NCBI GenBank assembly: GCA_964385175.1
Contig: CAYLNL010000011.1
Coordinates: forward strand, 1-64,000
From: CAYLNL01 sp964385175
GTDB taxonomy: Bacteria > Bacteroidota > Bacteroidia > Flavobacteriales > Flavobacteriaceae
Direction: 5' to 3'
DNA: 64,000 bases
The notes beneath the pieces were generated by a model. It was not told the DNA's origin. It was given only the letters and a program-made list of their open reading frames with translations, and did no database searches. Shown in pieces: positions 8,993-17,685 of this stretch. Position 1 is the first letter of the stretch; each line of letters opens with the position of its first letter. The translations under genes were made by a program, and so were the position numbers.

Positions 8993-10048
8993 TCAGGCAA
9001 TGACTCCCTGGCAGCTACTGCCGGCTCCTGCCGTGCAACCATAGCAATGTTGGGAAATTACAATATTCCTGGCGCTTAAAAGCGCTTCGTTGTATTCTGA
9101 AATATGTTTCACCGGCGAAGCTACGGGAAGCTGAAGCATTTGGTTAAAATCGCAATCGTAAAGACGCCCGTCCCAACCCACGGAAAGGGTGTTGGTGCAC
9201 ATTACGTTTTGCACCGCTTGCGGGTTAAAGGCTTCTACCAGGGCGTACATGTAGTCTTCATAATTGCCGGAAGCGATTAAATAGTCTAAAAACCGGCTTA
9301 TGGGCAAATTGGTAAGAGCAAATAACCTATTAAACCTAATACCAAAATCCTCGTTTAGTATTTTTTTAAAATCGCGCTCCAAGGCTTGTTGGTTGGCAGG
9401 CAAAAATGCCCCGGCAGGATTATAGACCAAATCTATTTGCAGCCCGGTTCCCTCTTTCCCATATCCCACGACATTGAGTTGTTGCAGGGCTTGTATGGAC
9501 TTGGCGAAAACGCCTTCGCCCCGCTGCCTGTCGGTTTTTTCGGGCTTGTAAAAAGGGAGGGAGGCGATGACGTGTATGTGGTGTTTTTTGAAAAAATGGG
9601 GTAAATCGTGGTATTTTTTATGGGCGAGCAGGATGGTGAGGTTAGAGCGCACGATGAGGTCTTTTACACCCAGCGCGCAAGCAGCCTCTACAAACCACCG
9701 GAAATGGGGATTCATTTCGGGAGCGCCGCCGGTAATATCTAAGGTATGAACGCCGGTTTTTCGGATAGCGTCTAAGCAATGCTGCAGGGTTTCTTTCGCC
9801 ATCACTTCTTTGCGGTCTGGGCCGGCATCTACATGGCAGTGGGCGCACACCTGGTTGCACGTGTAGCCCACGTTTATTTGGAGGATTTCTAATTTTTTAG
9901 GCTGAAGGGGAAAGTAGCCTGCCTGCCCGATTTTTTCGGAAAACGGGGGCAGCGAGCCGTCAGCGAACAGGCCGGTGGATAATTGTTTCAACTGTTCCCG
10001 GGTGTCGGCAAGAGGGTTTTTGCGGGCTGCGAGGGATTTTGTGGGCAT
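8993..10048 (-). CDS. arsS: Radical SAM protein ArsS (arsenosugar biosynthesis)
   Basis: 351 residues. The radical-SAM CxxxCxxC cluster is seen as CNQVCAHC, about residue 80, followed by an SPASM-like/Cys-rich C-terminal region with HCYGCTAGAGSSCQG. Family ArsS transfers the 5'-deoxyadenosyl group to a dimethylarsenical to give the arsenosugar precursor. Some relatives are reported to be selenoproteins in the Cys-rich region; here all such positions are cysteine. It is the first gene of a three-gene operon with a glycosyltransferase and PNP. No arsM methyltransferase is in the window. Confidence 0.88.
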   Translation of the reverse strand: MPTKSLAARKNPLADTREQLKQLSTGLFADGSLPPFSEKIGQAGYFPLQPKKLEILQINVGYTCNQVCAHCHVDAGPDRKEVMAKETLQHCLDAIRKTGVHTLDITGGAPEMNPHFRWFVEAACALGVKDLIVRSNLTILLAHKKYHDLPHFFKKHHIHVIASLPFYKPEKTDRQRGEGVFAKSIQALQQLNVVGYGKEGTGLQIDLVYNPAGAFLPANQQALERDFKKILNEDFGIRFNRLFALTNLPISRFLDYLIASGNYEDYMYALVEAFNPQAVQNVMCTNTLSVGWDGRLYDCDFNQMLQLPVASPVKHISEYNEALLSARNIVISQHCYGCTAGAGSSCQGVIA

Positions 10049-10092
10049 TTTACAGGCGTATCATTCTCATTTATACGATGGTTTTCTCTTCC

Positions 10093-11970
10093 TTAATCAA
10101 GTACAAGTACCTGGTTTTTAGGATATTTTACGCTATATTTGAGAATATGTTTTTTCTCCTGCCTGGCGGGGAGTTCATATTTCCAGGTGAGGGTTTTGGT
10201 GTCTTTATCTAATTGAGCTCCTGCATATTCCTGTTCTTCCACGGTCATTTCTTTGGTAGTGACAATGGGAAACTGATCCTGAATGGTGATTTTTACGGGT
10301 TGTTGTTTATTATTTCGAACAACCATTTCGTAAGCCCTGCTCTCTGTTTTATAGTTGCTCAAAAATTGTTTGGCACTATATTCTTTAAGTGGTTTTCGTT
10401 CCACCACAATTCCTTTGTCGCTACCCAATGAAATATTGAGTGTATCGGAGGCATTGCGAACGTCTAAAATGGATTTTCCCAAAAAAGCGCCTTCAAAAAA
10501 TAAATTTACCTCACCATCCATCAGGTTCAACTCCTGCCAGTCGGTTATTTTAGCCGTGAGGTATGCTTCTTTTTGAAGTTTGGGGACAGCGAAGTATTCA
10601 TAATCCGCCGGTATAAGCTGGCCTTTGATGTCCACGGTATAGACCTTTCCGTCGTTTAAGATGGTATAGGGAATTTCTATATCAAAATTTACCGTGGTGG
10701 GTTGATAGCGTTCGATGGTTTCTAAGGGTACGGAACTGTTATTCCGGGTTCTGATCTTCATTTTATCACTTGCTCCACTCACTCCCATAGCAGCTACCAC
10801 AACCTCCTCGAGTTGCTGCTCATCTCCTTGTAATGTAAGATTGATAACATTTGAATTGATGGGAATCTCTTGATTTTTAAACCCAATGTATGAAAAAACG
10901 AGGCTTTGTGCATTTGCAGGTAACTTTAACGAATAATTCCCGTCAAAATCGGTTTGAGTGCCTATGGTTGTTCCTTTTACCATTATATTAACTCCCGGCA
11001 ATGGGGCGCCTTCTTCGTCTAATACTTTTCCGCTTACTTCGTTTCCTTCCCCTTTTATGCTTAAACCTGCTACTCTACCTTGTAAAGCGTATCCGACCGT
11101 TTGCGGATAACCAAACCGAAGGTACCAGGGTTGCAATTGGGGCGCCACGCCGCTTTCGGTGGGGTTTCCGTTTGAAAGGGTGAGTTTTACGTCTTTCCAG
11201 TCTTCGCCGGAGCTCTGGGAAACATTGGCTTTGAAGGCTAAATCGATGGGGCTGCTGATGTCTTTTACGCGCAAATCGTAGGTAGCAAACCAGCCGGCAT
11301 TTTTTACGAAATAACTCACTTCAAAAGGGGCAGCGCTCACCGCTTCTTTGGCAGATACGGTTACCAGGATTTCGCTGGTGGCAAAGTCCCGGGGCTGATT
11401 GAGCGCTCTCAACTGGCTGTCTATCTTCCTAACCGTACTGTCTAATTTCTGAATGTTTTTTTCTGTGGAAATTTGTTGAAGGAGCGCTTCTTTTAAGCGG
11501 GATCTCTGGAAATCTACGGCTTCCTTTAAATCGGCGGTTTTCACTCCTGTATTATTGCCTCCGATAGCCTGGTTCTTCGCAAGCATAGCTTCCTCGTTCT
11601 TGAAAACGGCAAGCAGGCTTTTTTCAATGGTCAGTTGTTGTTTTACAGTTTCTTTGCGATTCTCTAACTGACTGATTTCTTCTCTGCGTTCTTGTTCGTT
11701 GAGGTAGTTGGTCTGGTGGATAACAGACAAAATGGTGAAGTTTCCTTCTCCCTTCACCTGGATACTCTGCTTATCAATATCCGGCGATATCCCGGCAAAA
11801 ACCAGCTCGGTTTTTCCTTTTGAAAGGGCGGGTTTTGCCTTACGGGTTACCTGTGCACCGCTGGTAAATACGGTTACTTTTTCAATCTTTGAAGAAATTG
11901 TTTGGCGGGGTACCTGGGCAAAAACAGTTTGTAAAAAAAATAGGGCAGGTAAAAAATAAATTGCTTTCAT
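10093..11970 (-). CDS. MuiA/DUF4139 protein with inserted SusC-type module
   Basis: About 625 residues from the ATG at 11970. This start gives a clean signal peptide ending in FAQ; the longer frame to 11994 adds eight residues. An N-terminal DUF4140-like part with a coiled coil (about residues 85-190) is followed by a DUF4139 domain, as in mucoidy-inhibitor MuiA proteins. Inside this domain sits an approximately 110-residue insert with a carboxypeptidase-D regulatory-like fold (VSGKVLDEEGAPLPGVNI, then YIGFKNQEI) and a LEEVVVAAMG stretch, which is normally the N-terminus of SusC/TonB receptors. The product is exported; its function is unknown. The -7 element TATTTTTG lies at 12009-12016. Confidence 0.82.
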   Translation of the reverse strand: MKAIYFLPALFFLQTVFAQVPRQTISSKIEKVTVFTSGAQVTRKAKPALSKGKTELVFAGISPDIDKQSIQVKGEGNFTILSVIHQTNYLNEQERREEISQLENRKETVKQQLTIEKSLLAVFKNEEAMLAKNQAIGGNNTGVKTADLKEAVDFQRSRLKEALLQQISTEKNIQKLDSTVRKIDSQLRALNQPRDFATSEILVTVSAKEAVSAAPFEVSYFVKNAGWFATYDLRVKDISSPIDLAFKANVSQSSGEDWKDVKLTLSNGNPTESGVAPQLQPWYLRFGYPQTVGYALQGRVAGLSIKGEGNEVSGKVLDEEGAPLPGVNIMVKGTTIGTQTDFDGNYSLKLPANAQSLVFSYIGFKNQEIPINSNVINLTLQGDEQQLEEVVVAAMGVSGASDKMKIRTRNNSSVPLETIERYQPTTVNFDIEIPYTILNDGKVYTVDIKGQLIPADYEYFAVPKLQKEAYLTAKITDWQELNLMDGEVNLFFEGAFLGKSILDVRNASDTLNISLGSDKGIVVERKPLKEYSAKQFLSNYKTESRAYEMVVRNNKQQPVKITIQDQFPIVTTKEMTVEEQEYAGAQLDKDTKTLTWKYELPARQEKKHILKYSVKYPKNQVLVLD

Positions 11971-12008
11971 AAATAATGGGTATTTGTTTGTCATTGTTTT
12001 GCGTCTTA

Positions 12009-12016
12009 CAAAAATA
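12009..12016 (-). promoter_or_regulatory. -7 box for the MuiA-like gene
   Basis: TATTTTTG on the minus strand matches TAnnTTTG, about 40 bp before the chosen ATG. No -33 TTTG is clear. Confidence 0.4.
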
Positions 12017-12160
12017 GAAAAACTGGTTTCTTATTTCATGTTACTTCCTAGTACACTAGCTTACATTTTACTCATAAAATTTCCATTCTGACTAATTTTC
12101 ACTAACTGTTATTTCCATGGTTATCATTTAAAAAAATCAAATTTTTTACATAATATGTCA

Positions 12161-12496
12161 TTACATAGACAACTTCTCATACGTATTCATCATCTGTACC
12201 CCATGAACCAGGGAAGCGCCACTGCGAATAGCGGCGGCTACGTGTAGGGCTTCCATCATTTCTTCTTTGCCAATGCCTCGCTGCAATCCATCGGCTGTAT
12301 AAGCATCTATACAATACGGGCACTGAACGGTATGGGCTACCGCCAGGGCGATAAGCGATTTTTCGCGACCGGAAAGGGTGCCTTCTTCAAATACTTTTCC
12401 ATAATAATCAAAGAATTTAGCGCCTAATTCCTGGTTCCATTCCATTATCTTGGCAAATTTTTTCAGGTCTGCCGGGTCATAATAGGTTTTTTGCAT
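12161..12496 (-). CDS. AhpD/CMD-family peroxidase-like protein, arsenosugar-associated
   Basis: 111 residues, the length of the carboxymuconolactone decarboxylase/AhpD fold. It carries the redox pair in VQCPYCIDAYT and a downstream conserved histidine region. The sequence resembles the small peroxidase-like family that co-occurs with ArsS. Its neighbours include the ArsS operon about 2 kb away on the same strand, which fits that group. The catalytic Cys pair is intact, so a thiol peroxidase-type activity is plausible. The exact substrate is unknown. Confidence 0.8.
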   Translation of the reverse strand: MQKTYYDPADLKKFAKIMEWNQELGAKFFDYYGKVFEEGTLSGREKSLIALAVAHTVQCPYCIDAYTADGLQRGIGKEEMMEALHVAAAIRSGASLVHGVQMMNTYEKLSM

Positions 12497-12595
12497 GAGT
12501 ATATGTTTTGTTTCAATTAGGGAGGTAAATATATAGAAGAAGAGCGAACTAAAAAAGGTAGCGGTTCTATTTTTGGGAACTCATAAAAAACAAAA

Positions 12596-12635
12596 CCCGC
12601 TTATTTTGCACCCATATTTTCGGGAAATAAGCGGG
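12596..12635 (-). terminator. Intrinsic terminator after DUF4136 gene
   Basis: An 11-bp perfect stem (12596-12606 with 12625-12635), followed on the minus strand by a T-rich tract, lies about 40 bp after the DUF4136 stop codon. Confidence 0.75.
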
Positions 12636-12671
12636 CGATTTATGAGCGAAAACTATTGTTGCATGCCCCGG

Positions 12672-13214
12672 CTAATATTCCTCTTGTTGTTTTTGAATTT
12701 TTTTCTTTTCCGGGTCCGGCGGATAATCTGCCAGTATTTGTTTTACAAATTTGTTGATGCGTTCTTGTTTTTCATCCATATCTTCAATAAGAGGGCCTGT
12801 ACCTTTACCTTGCCATATAAGTTCATTCTTCTCAGCATTTATAATATCTATGTACAAAATTCCCTCTGTGCGGGTGGAAACGTTTGTAGGCCCTACCCCC
12901 CACCAGGGATTCCAGGGGTTGTTATTCCATGTTTGCATCCGCTCTTTTTCCTTCGTTACAATGCTGATGAGTATATCGGGTTCTTCTGATTTGGTATATC
13001 CCTTAAGAATCATCTCCGCTTCAATAGCTCTCATAATGCGCTTTTTATCTAAGTCAGATATTTCGGCTTTATCAATCCCGGGTTTATAAAAAGCGAAAGA
13101 GGTATATTGTTTAAAATCTACCTGGGGGTCATAGTCAGTAATCACCTTCACAGAAACGCAAGAGCTTACGAGAAGTGCACTAACAGAAAATAGGAGTGAT
13201 AGGATAGTTTTCAT
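12672..13214 (-). CDS. DUF4136 lipoprotein
   Basis: 180 residues with a lipoprotein signal (LLVSSC, cleavage before Cys about residue 19). The mature part starts with the DUF4136 pattern of D-x-F-x-x-Y-x-S/T-F-A (VDFKQYTSFAFY) and ends with conserved LIWQGKGTG. The highly charged tail after DYPPDPE is variable in the family. The role is unknown; the protein is probably anchored in a periplasmic-side membrane. It starts 16 bp after the hutU stop, so the two may be cotranscribed, and it has its own terminator downstream. Confidence 0.85.
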   Translation of the reverse strand: MKTILSLLFSVSALLVSSCVSVKVITDYDPQVDFKQYTSFAFYKPGIDKAEISDLDKKRIMRAIEAEMILKGYTKSEEPDILISIVTKEKERMQTWNNNPWNPWWGVGPTNVSTRTEGILYIDIINAEKNELIWQGKGTGPLIEDMDEKQERINKFVKQILADYPPDPEKKKIQKQQEEY

Positions 13215-13230
13215 GGTAATTTATATTTTA

Positions 13231-15295
13231 TTACGATAGTTGTATAGTGTCTAACAGGGCGCCATCCACGGCATTGGGAAGCGTAATTTGTAAATCGGAA
13301 CGGGCATTCATAGTGCGCTTTGCCGTAAATAACGCACCTTGATTTTGCGCCCAGCTGCGCCGGGCAATCCCGTTGGTTACATCCCAAAAAAGCATAGCTT
13401 CAATATGTTTGTCGGCCTCCTTGCTGCCATCAATAACCATGCCGAAGCCCCCGTTAATGGCCTCCCCCCACCCTACCCCGCCGCCATTGTGTAGGCTCAC
13501 CCAGGTTGCACCCCGAAAGCTGTCGCCAATGACATTCTGCACCGCCATATCGGCAGTATAGCGGGAACCGTCATATATGTTAGACGTTTCACGGTAGGGA
13601 GAGTCGGTTCCACTCACATCGTGGTGGTCTCTGCCCAAAATTACAGGGCCTATTTTTCCCTTTCTAATGGCTTCGTTAAACGCCCGGGCTATTTTGATGC
13701 GCCCTTCGGCATCGGCATAGAGAATACGGGCTTTAGACCCCACCACGAGCTGGTTGTGCTGAGCGCTCCTAATCCAGTGAAGATTGTCTGCCAGTTGCTG
13801 GCGTATTTCTCCCGGCGCCTGTTGCATCAACTCTTCCAAAACCTGTTGTGCAATACCATCGGTAAGCTGTAAATCGGCATCCTTTCCACTGGCGCAAACC
13901 CAGCGAAAAGGTCCAAAACCATAATCAAAACAAAGAGGCCCCATAATGTCCTGCACATAACTGGGATACGCCCACTGGGCAGCCGCCCCGGCCATAGCCG
14001 CAGGCGCCATTTTTCCCCCCGCAGTGCGATATATAGCTGCACCGGCGCGGGCGGCTTCCAGCAGAAAAGCATTTCCGTAATCAAAAAAATAGGTGCCTTT
14101 GGCGGTATGCCGGTTAATGGCTTCTACCTGTCGTCGCAACGACTCTTGCACGTATTTCTTAAATTCTGCGGGATGGGCAGCCATCATTTCATTTGCCTTT
14201 TCAAAAGAAAGCTGAGCCGGGTAATACCCCCCGGCGAAAGGGTTGTGCAAAGAAGTCTGGTCAGAGCCTATATCAATATAAATATTGGCTTCGTGAAATT
14301 TTTCCCAAACAGTTACTACATTTCCCTGGTAGGCGAAAGACACTGCCTGGTTTGCAGCTTTAGCCTGCTGAACGCGTTGCACCAGTATCTCTATATCTGT
14401 TATTACCTCGTTAACCCAGCCTTGTGAATGGCGCACACTAACCGCTTTGGGGTTTACCTCAGCGCAAACGGTAATGCAACCGGCAATGGTTCCGGCCTTG
14501 GGCTGGGCGCCGCTCATGCCGCCTAACCCGGAAGTTACGAAGAGTGGAATTCCCGGTATTCGCCCGGGAGAGGTTTTTTGGTTTATTTTTCGCAGGGCAT
14601 TGAGTACGGTTATAGTAGTGCCGTGAACAATTCCCTGGGGGCCAATGTACATATAGCTCCCGGCGGTCATTTGTCCATATTGGGTAACCCCGAGGGCATT
14701 GTAACGCTCCCAGTCGTCTGGTTGAGAATGGTTGGGAATCATCATGCCATTGGTAACTACCGCCCGGGGGGGCTTCTCTATGAGAAGGGAAAAGCCCCAG
14801 GGGATGCCCGCTATACATTACCAGCGTTTGCTCTTCCGTCATCTCCGCCAGGTATTTCATGGTGAGCCGGTATTGTGCCCAGTTTTGAAACACCGCCCCA
14901 TTACCCCCGTAGGTTATGAGTTCATGCGGGTGTTGGGCTACACGGGGGTCTAAGTTATTTTGAATCATGAGCATTATGGCGGCCGCCTGGGTGCAACCGG
15001 CAGGATAGTCTTCTATGGGGTGCGCATACATTTCATAACCGGGGCGGAAACGGTACATATAAATTCGCCCGTATTGCTCTAATTCGGCTGCAAACTCGGG
15101 CAGCAGTATGGGATGGTGCCTTGCTTCAAAATAGCGGAGGGCGTTGCAGAGGGCTATTTTCTTTTCAGCGGGGGTGAGTATGTTTTTTCGGCGGGGAGCA
15201 TGGTTTACGGTGGCGTCATAGGGTTTGGGAGCCGGCAGTTCCGCCGGAATGCCTTCTGCTAATTGGGTTTTAAAGGTAGTTACGGGCTTTTGCAT
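13231..15295 (-). pseudogene. hutU: Urocanate hydratase, frameshifted at a G7 run
   Basis: The two halves of a urocanase of about 685 residues lie in different frames. The N-terminal part (15295 to about 14773) reads through YCQ-like histidine-pathway motifs to GHPLGLFPSHREAP; the C-terminal part resumes with VTNG-MMIPNHSQPDDWERYN and reads on to the stop at 13231. A run of seven G at 14766-14772 has one base more than needed; removing it restores one frame. Urocanase converts urocanate to imidazolonepropionate in histidine breakdown. Start 15295 was chosen because it lies 11 bp after the DUF5522 stop; the longer frame to 15367 would overlap that gene. The shift may be a sequencing error or real inactivation. 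No hutH or hutI is nearby. Confidence 0.85.
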
Positions 15296-15306
15296 GGGGC
15301 GTAATG

Positions 15307-15462
15307 TTACAACCGGTTTTTTTGATGAAAACCATACGGGCAGTGTTTGCAGCCATTGCCACAGCAATAGCCGCGCTTGAGGTGGTATTGCTCTGTGAAT
15401 ACGCGGTATCCCTTTTCAGACCAATAATAATCGCCTTCTTCAAGAGGGATGTAGCTTTTCAT
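15307..15462 (-). CDS. Small DUF5522-type cysteine-rich protein (51 aa)
   Basis: A 51-residue frame with start ATG at 15462-15460 and stop at 15309-15307. It ends with a cluster of four cysteines in the order GYCCGNGCKHCPYG, preceded by FTEQYHLKR. This matches the small DUF5522 domain proteins of Bacteroidota; the cysteines suggest metal binding or a redox role. It sits 11 bp before the urocanase start and has a good promoter upstream, so it probably leads a small operon with hutU. It is too short to be found by length-limited gene scans. Confidence 0.82.
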   Translation of the reverse strand: MKSYIPLEEGDYYWSEKGYRVFTEQYHLKRGYCCGNGCKHCPYGFHQKNRL

Positions 15463-15483
15463 CGTTGGTTTCCTGGTTGTATG

Positions 15484-15514
15484 CAAAGATAGCTGAAATG
15501 AGAAGATGCTGCAA
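15484..15514 (-). promoter_or_regulatory. Promoter of DUF5522-hutU
   Basis: The -7 TATCTTTG (15484-15491) is preceded, after 20 bp on the minus strand, by a TTG. The spacing fits a Bacteroidota sigma-A promoter, about 22 bp before the DUF5522 start codon. Confidence 0.55.
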
Positions 15515-15642
15515 GAAATGTTATACAGGTTGGGGAATGCCGGTTAATAGCTTCATGTTCCCTTCTTTTCTTGTAGTTTGCTGCAACGTAAATCCCCATA
15601 AAAAACCCGGCTATAGTACATTGAACTATATAAACTTCATTT

Positions 15643-15698
15643 CGCGCATATACAGATGCGCAGGTGCAGGTGTATGCGCTTGTGCGCCCGCGAGGAGT
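15643..15698. repeat. GC-rich repeat fragment F1 (core only)
   Basis: A short stretch of alternating purine/pyrimidine GC-rich words (gcgca, ggtgca, tgcgct) typical of the core of the hairpin repeat family in 40-63 kb. Neither flanking hairpin is present. It lies in the gap between the DUF5522 and DUF4256 genes. Confidence 0.4.
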
Positions 15699-15712
15699 GT
15701 CAAAAAATACAT

Positions 15713-16279
15713 TCAGATTCTCAGCAAGCCCCGAAACCCCCTGGCGGCATAATACGATTCTGCACCGTTGTGATACACAAAGACGGTGTTGTAGCGGCGA
15801 TCGCAAAAAATAGCCCCGCCCAGTTTTCTGATGGCAGCCGGGGTTTTTATCCAACTAGAGGTTTTTGTGTCGAAATCTCCCAATTCCTGTAACGCCCGGT
15901 AGTGCAGTTCCGTTAACAGTTCAATGCCCATAGCAACTGCCATATCAACAGCGCTATTTTTCGGTGTATGTTCTTTCCTGGACTCCAATGCTTCGCGGTC
16001 GTAACAAAGACTTCGGCGCCCCTTAGGGCTTTCCGCCGAACAATCGTAAAAAAGGTATTCGCCTGTATTTTTATCCTTACCTACCACATCTGGCTCACCC
16101 CCTGTTCTTTCCATTTCGTGGAGCGACCACAGTTTTTCGGGATTGGCTTCCAGGACTGTTTGTATGTTGGCCCACTCAAGCCCCGCATGGCGATTCCTGT
16201 TTTTTTCAAAACGGGCTTTCAATAGGTTGAGCAGGTCTGTATGTTGTTGGGGTAACAACTGCTTTTTATGGCTGTTCAT
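15713..16279 (-). CDS. DUF4256 domain protein
   Basis: 188 residues, the full length of the DUF4256 family. Recognisable blocks are SLHEMERTGGEPDVVG near residue 55, then YDCSAESPKGRRSLCYDREAL, then a C-terminal GGAIFCDRRYNTVFVYHNGAESYY. The family is a cytosolic protein of unknown function. A -7-like TATGTTTG is upstream at 16360-16367. It is flanked on both sides by fragments of the GC-rich repeat family. Confidence 0.85.
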   Translation of the reverse strand: MNSHKKQLLPQQHTDLLNLLKARFEKNRNRHAGLEWANIQTVLEANPEKLWSLHEMERTGGEPDVVGKDKNTGEYLFYDCSAESPKGRRSLCYDREALESRKEHTPKNSAVDMAVAMGIELLTELHYRALQELGDFDTKTSSWIKTPAAIRKLGGAIFCDRRYNTVFVYHNGAESYYAARGFRGLLRI

Positions 16280-16359
16280 GGTAGCTGTATAATTATAAAA
16301 TCGCTGTTGAATGGGGTGTCAATTTCTTTACACACATGCCGTCAAACTTTGAATACCTG

Positions 16360-16367
16360 CAAACATA
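16360..16367 (-). promoter_or_regulatory. -7 box for the DUF4256 gene
   Basis: TATGTTTG on the minus strand matches TAnnTTTG. It lies about 80 bp before the start codon; no clear -33 partner. Confidence 0.35.
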
Positions 16368-16398
16368 GCAAAAAAACAACCTAATTCCGTAATTCCCT

Positions 16399-16509
16399 TG
16401 CATGCACGCACGTGAGCGCATGGGTGCCAACACGCGTACGCGCGGGCAGGTATCTACGCTTGCGCGCGCGGGAAAAAGTATAGGGCAAGGTCGGGAGGCT
16501 TCGGAGAGC
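16399..16509 (+). repeat. GC-rich hairpin repeat fragment F2
   Basis: A GC-rich core followed by gtcgggaggcttcggagagc, the 3' end of the repeat family in the same (A) orientation as the copies at 50.0, 54.8 and 55.8 kb. It is directly followed by the 39-bp leader of the first cassette array, as is the copy at 50.0 kb. Confidence 0.6.
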
Positions 16510-16514
16510 ATAGG

Positions 16515-16553
16515 TAAAAGATTTTTGGTATATTTGTTATATAAACAAGTTGG
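16515..16553 (+). promoter_or_regulatory. 39-bp cassette leader L1
   Basis: This 39-bp segment is 34/39 identical to 50214-50252 and ends in AACAAGTTGG at the cassette start. It contains TATATTTG (16529-16536), a good -7 element, so it may supply the promoter for the first cassette gene. It follows the end of a GC repeat in both places. Confidence 0.6.
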
Positions 16554-16567
16554 TATTAATTTGAGAA

Positions 16568-17230
16568 ATGGATAGACTATTAGACAGAGTATTTAAATTT
16601 TTTGAAAATAAATCAATTTCATTCAGTTTAAGGACATCTATATTCATCATTTCTATTTTTGTTTTAATTACTTGCGACTACTATTTTAATTTTACTTACG
16701 ATTACCATCTGAATAATAAAATTGAAAAATTAGAATCAATCAATAGTCTTAAAAAAATATATAAATCGGACTCCATAAAATTAGCTGAACTGACCAAATT
16801 AGAAAATCAAATTTTCAAAAGAACTCATTATTCTGAGCGATTACGGAATTTAGATTTAAGCCAAATTAAAATCTTAAAAAAATCGGACACAACCGAAATT
16901 AAAAACTCAGTTATTAAAAACGATAATACTAAAATAAATAAGCCTATTCGTTCATTATTTTGGATGGTTTTAACATCAAGTTATTTTTTTATTATACTCT
17001 TAATTGGTTTAATTATACTACCATTTACGAGTTCTGTGCATAGAGAATTAAAAAATGTTTTAGGTTCAGTTGCTGCAATCATCATATTAATTGGAGTTAT
17101 CTCGTTTTTAACTTGGGTTGCATACAGAATACCACTTATTTGGAATCGACCATATTTGAATTATATATTAAACGCTATTTTACAATCACCTCTGATATAT
17201 TTAATTTTTTGGTGGAATAAAAAGAATTAA
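16568..17230 (+). CDS. Cassette-borne membrane protein of unknown function
   Basis: 220 residues, AT-rich, unlike its GC-richer neighbours. It has one hydrophobic helix near residues 22-40, a polar coiled-coil-like Lys/Glu-rich middle region (about 45-125), and three hydrophobic segments from 135 to the end. I do not recognise the family. The stop is only 9 bp before an attC-like palindrome and the start is 19 bp after a GTT cassette boundary, so it looks like the single gene of an integron-like cassette. Function unknown; cassette membrane proteins of this kind are often accessory or defence-linked. Confidence 0.7.
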   Translation: MDRLLDRVFKFFENKSISFSLRTSIFIISIFVLITCDYYFNFTYDYHLNNKIEKLESINSLKKIYKSDSIKLAELTKLENQIFKRTHYSERLRNLDLSQIKILKKSDTTEIKNSVIKNDNTKINKPIRSLFWMVLTSSYFFIILLIGLIILPFTSSVHRELKNVLGSVAAIIILIGVISFLTWVAYRIPLIWNRPYLNYILNAILQSPLIYLIFWWNKKN

Positions 17231-17239
17231 AAAAACTAA

Positions 17240-17373
17240 TGCCAACAATGTATAACCACAATTGCTTCGGATTTTCCTATTCGGAAAATCCTCGCCAACG
17301 CCAAACGTTCTTTATTTTTAACTAACTTAGTGCCAAACCCAACGCAACTGACGGTTATACGAGACCGTTAACA
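17240..17373 (+). other. attC-like palindromic site, cassette A
   Basis: 134 bp. It begins with TGCCAAC (17240-17246), which matches 6/7 of the reverse complement of the cassette start GTTGGTA (16549-16555), and ends with GTTAACA (17367-17373). Arms GTATAACC (17250-17257) and GGTTATAC (17353-17360) pair, and an inner perfect 9-bp hairpin lies at 17269-17291. This is the order expected of an integron attC site (R'', arms, R'), though the ends are not strict GTTRRRY. Confidence 0.65.
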
Positions 17374-17397
17374 TGCATAAAATCTGCACCGTGCGAA

Positions 17398-17429
17398 TTT
17401 GTAAAATTCATTCGGATTGATTACTTTTG
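17398..17429 (+). promoter_or_regulatory. Promoter of DUF4160 / DUF2442-XRE pair
   Basis: TTTG (17398-17401), 20 bp, then TACTTTTG (17422-17429): a perfect Bacteroidota promoter. It lies inside the cassette, so this gene pair is independently expressed. Confidence 0.75.
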
Positions 17430-17450
17430 TTGTCTAATTAGATAACAAAA
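17425..17450 (+). promoter_or_regulatory. 26-bp palindromic operator
   Basis: A 26-bp palindrome with a single mismatched pair (outer arms TTTTGTT and AACAAAA, centre TCTAATTAGA) overlaps the -7 box and ends one base before the GTG start at 17452. This is a natural site for autorepression by the XRE-domain protein encoded second in the operon. Confidence 0.7.
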
Positions 17451-17451
17451 C

Positions 17452-17685
17452 GTGCCTACAATTAAAATTATTGATTCAGTCAGGATTGATATTTATTCGA
17501 GAGAACACCCACCTCCACATTTTCATGCATTATTTGCAGAGTATGAGGAGCTAATTGAAATTAGTACTTTAAAAACGTATGCCGGCAAGATTCCGTTAGC
17601 ACAACGAAAAAAGGTAATTGATTGGGCTATGGACAACAAGGATTATCTAATAGGTATTTTTAAACAACTAAATCCACGGTTATGA
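17452..17685 (+). CDS. DUF4160 protein (putative toxin-side partner)
   Basis: 77 residues, starting at GTG. The hallmark YSREHPPPHFHALF near residue 15 defines DUF4160, a small family almost always paired with DUF2442 proteins. It overlaps the next gene by 4 nt. Such pairs are suspected toxin-antitoxin modules, but activity has not been shown to my knowledge. It is the first gene of the second cassette in the 16.5-18.2 kb array, with its own promoter and operator. Confidence 0.85.
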   Translation: MPTIKIIDSVRIDIYSREHPPPHFHALFAEYEELIEISTLKTYAGKIPLAQRKKVIDWAMDNKDYLIGIFKQLNPRL

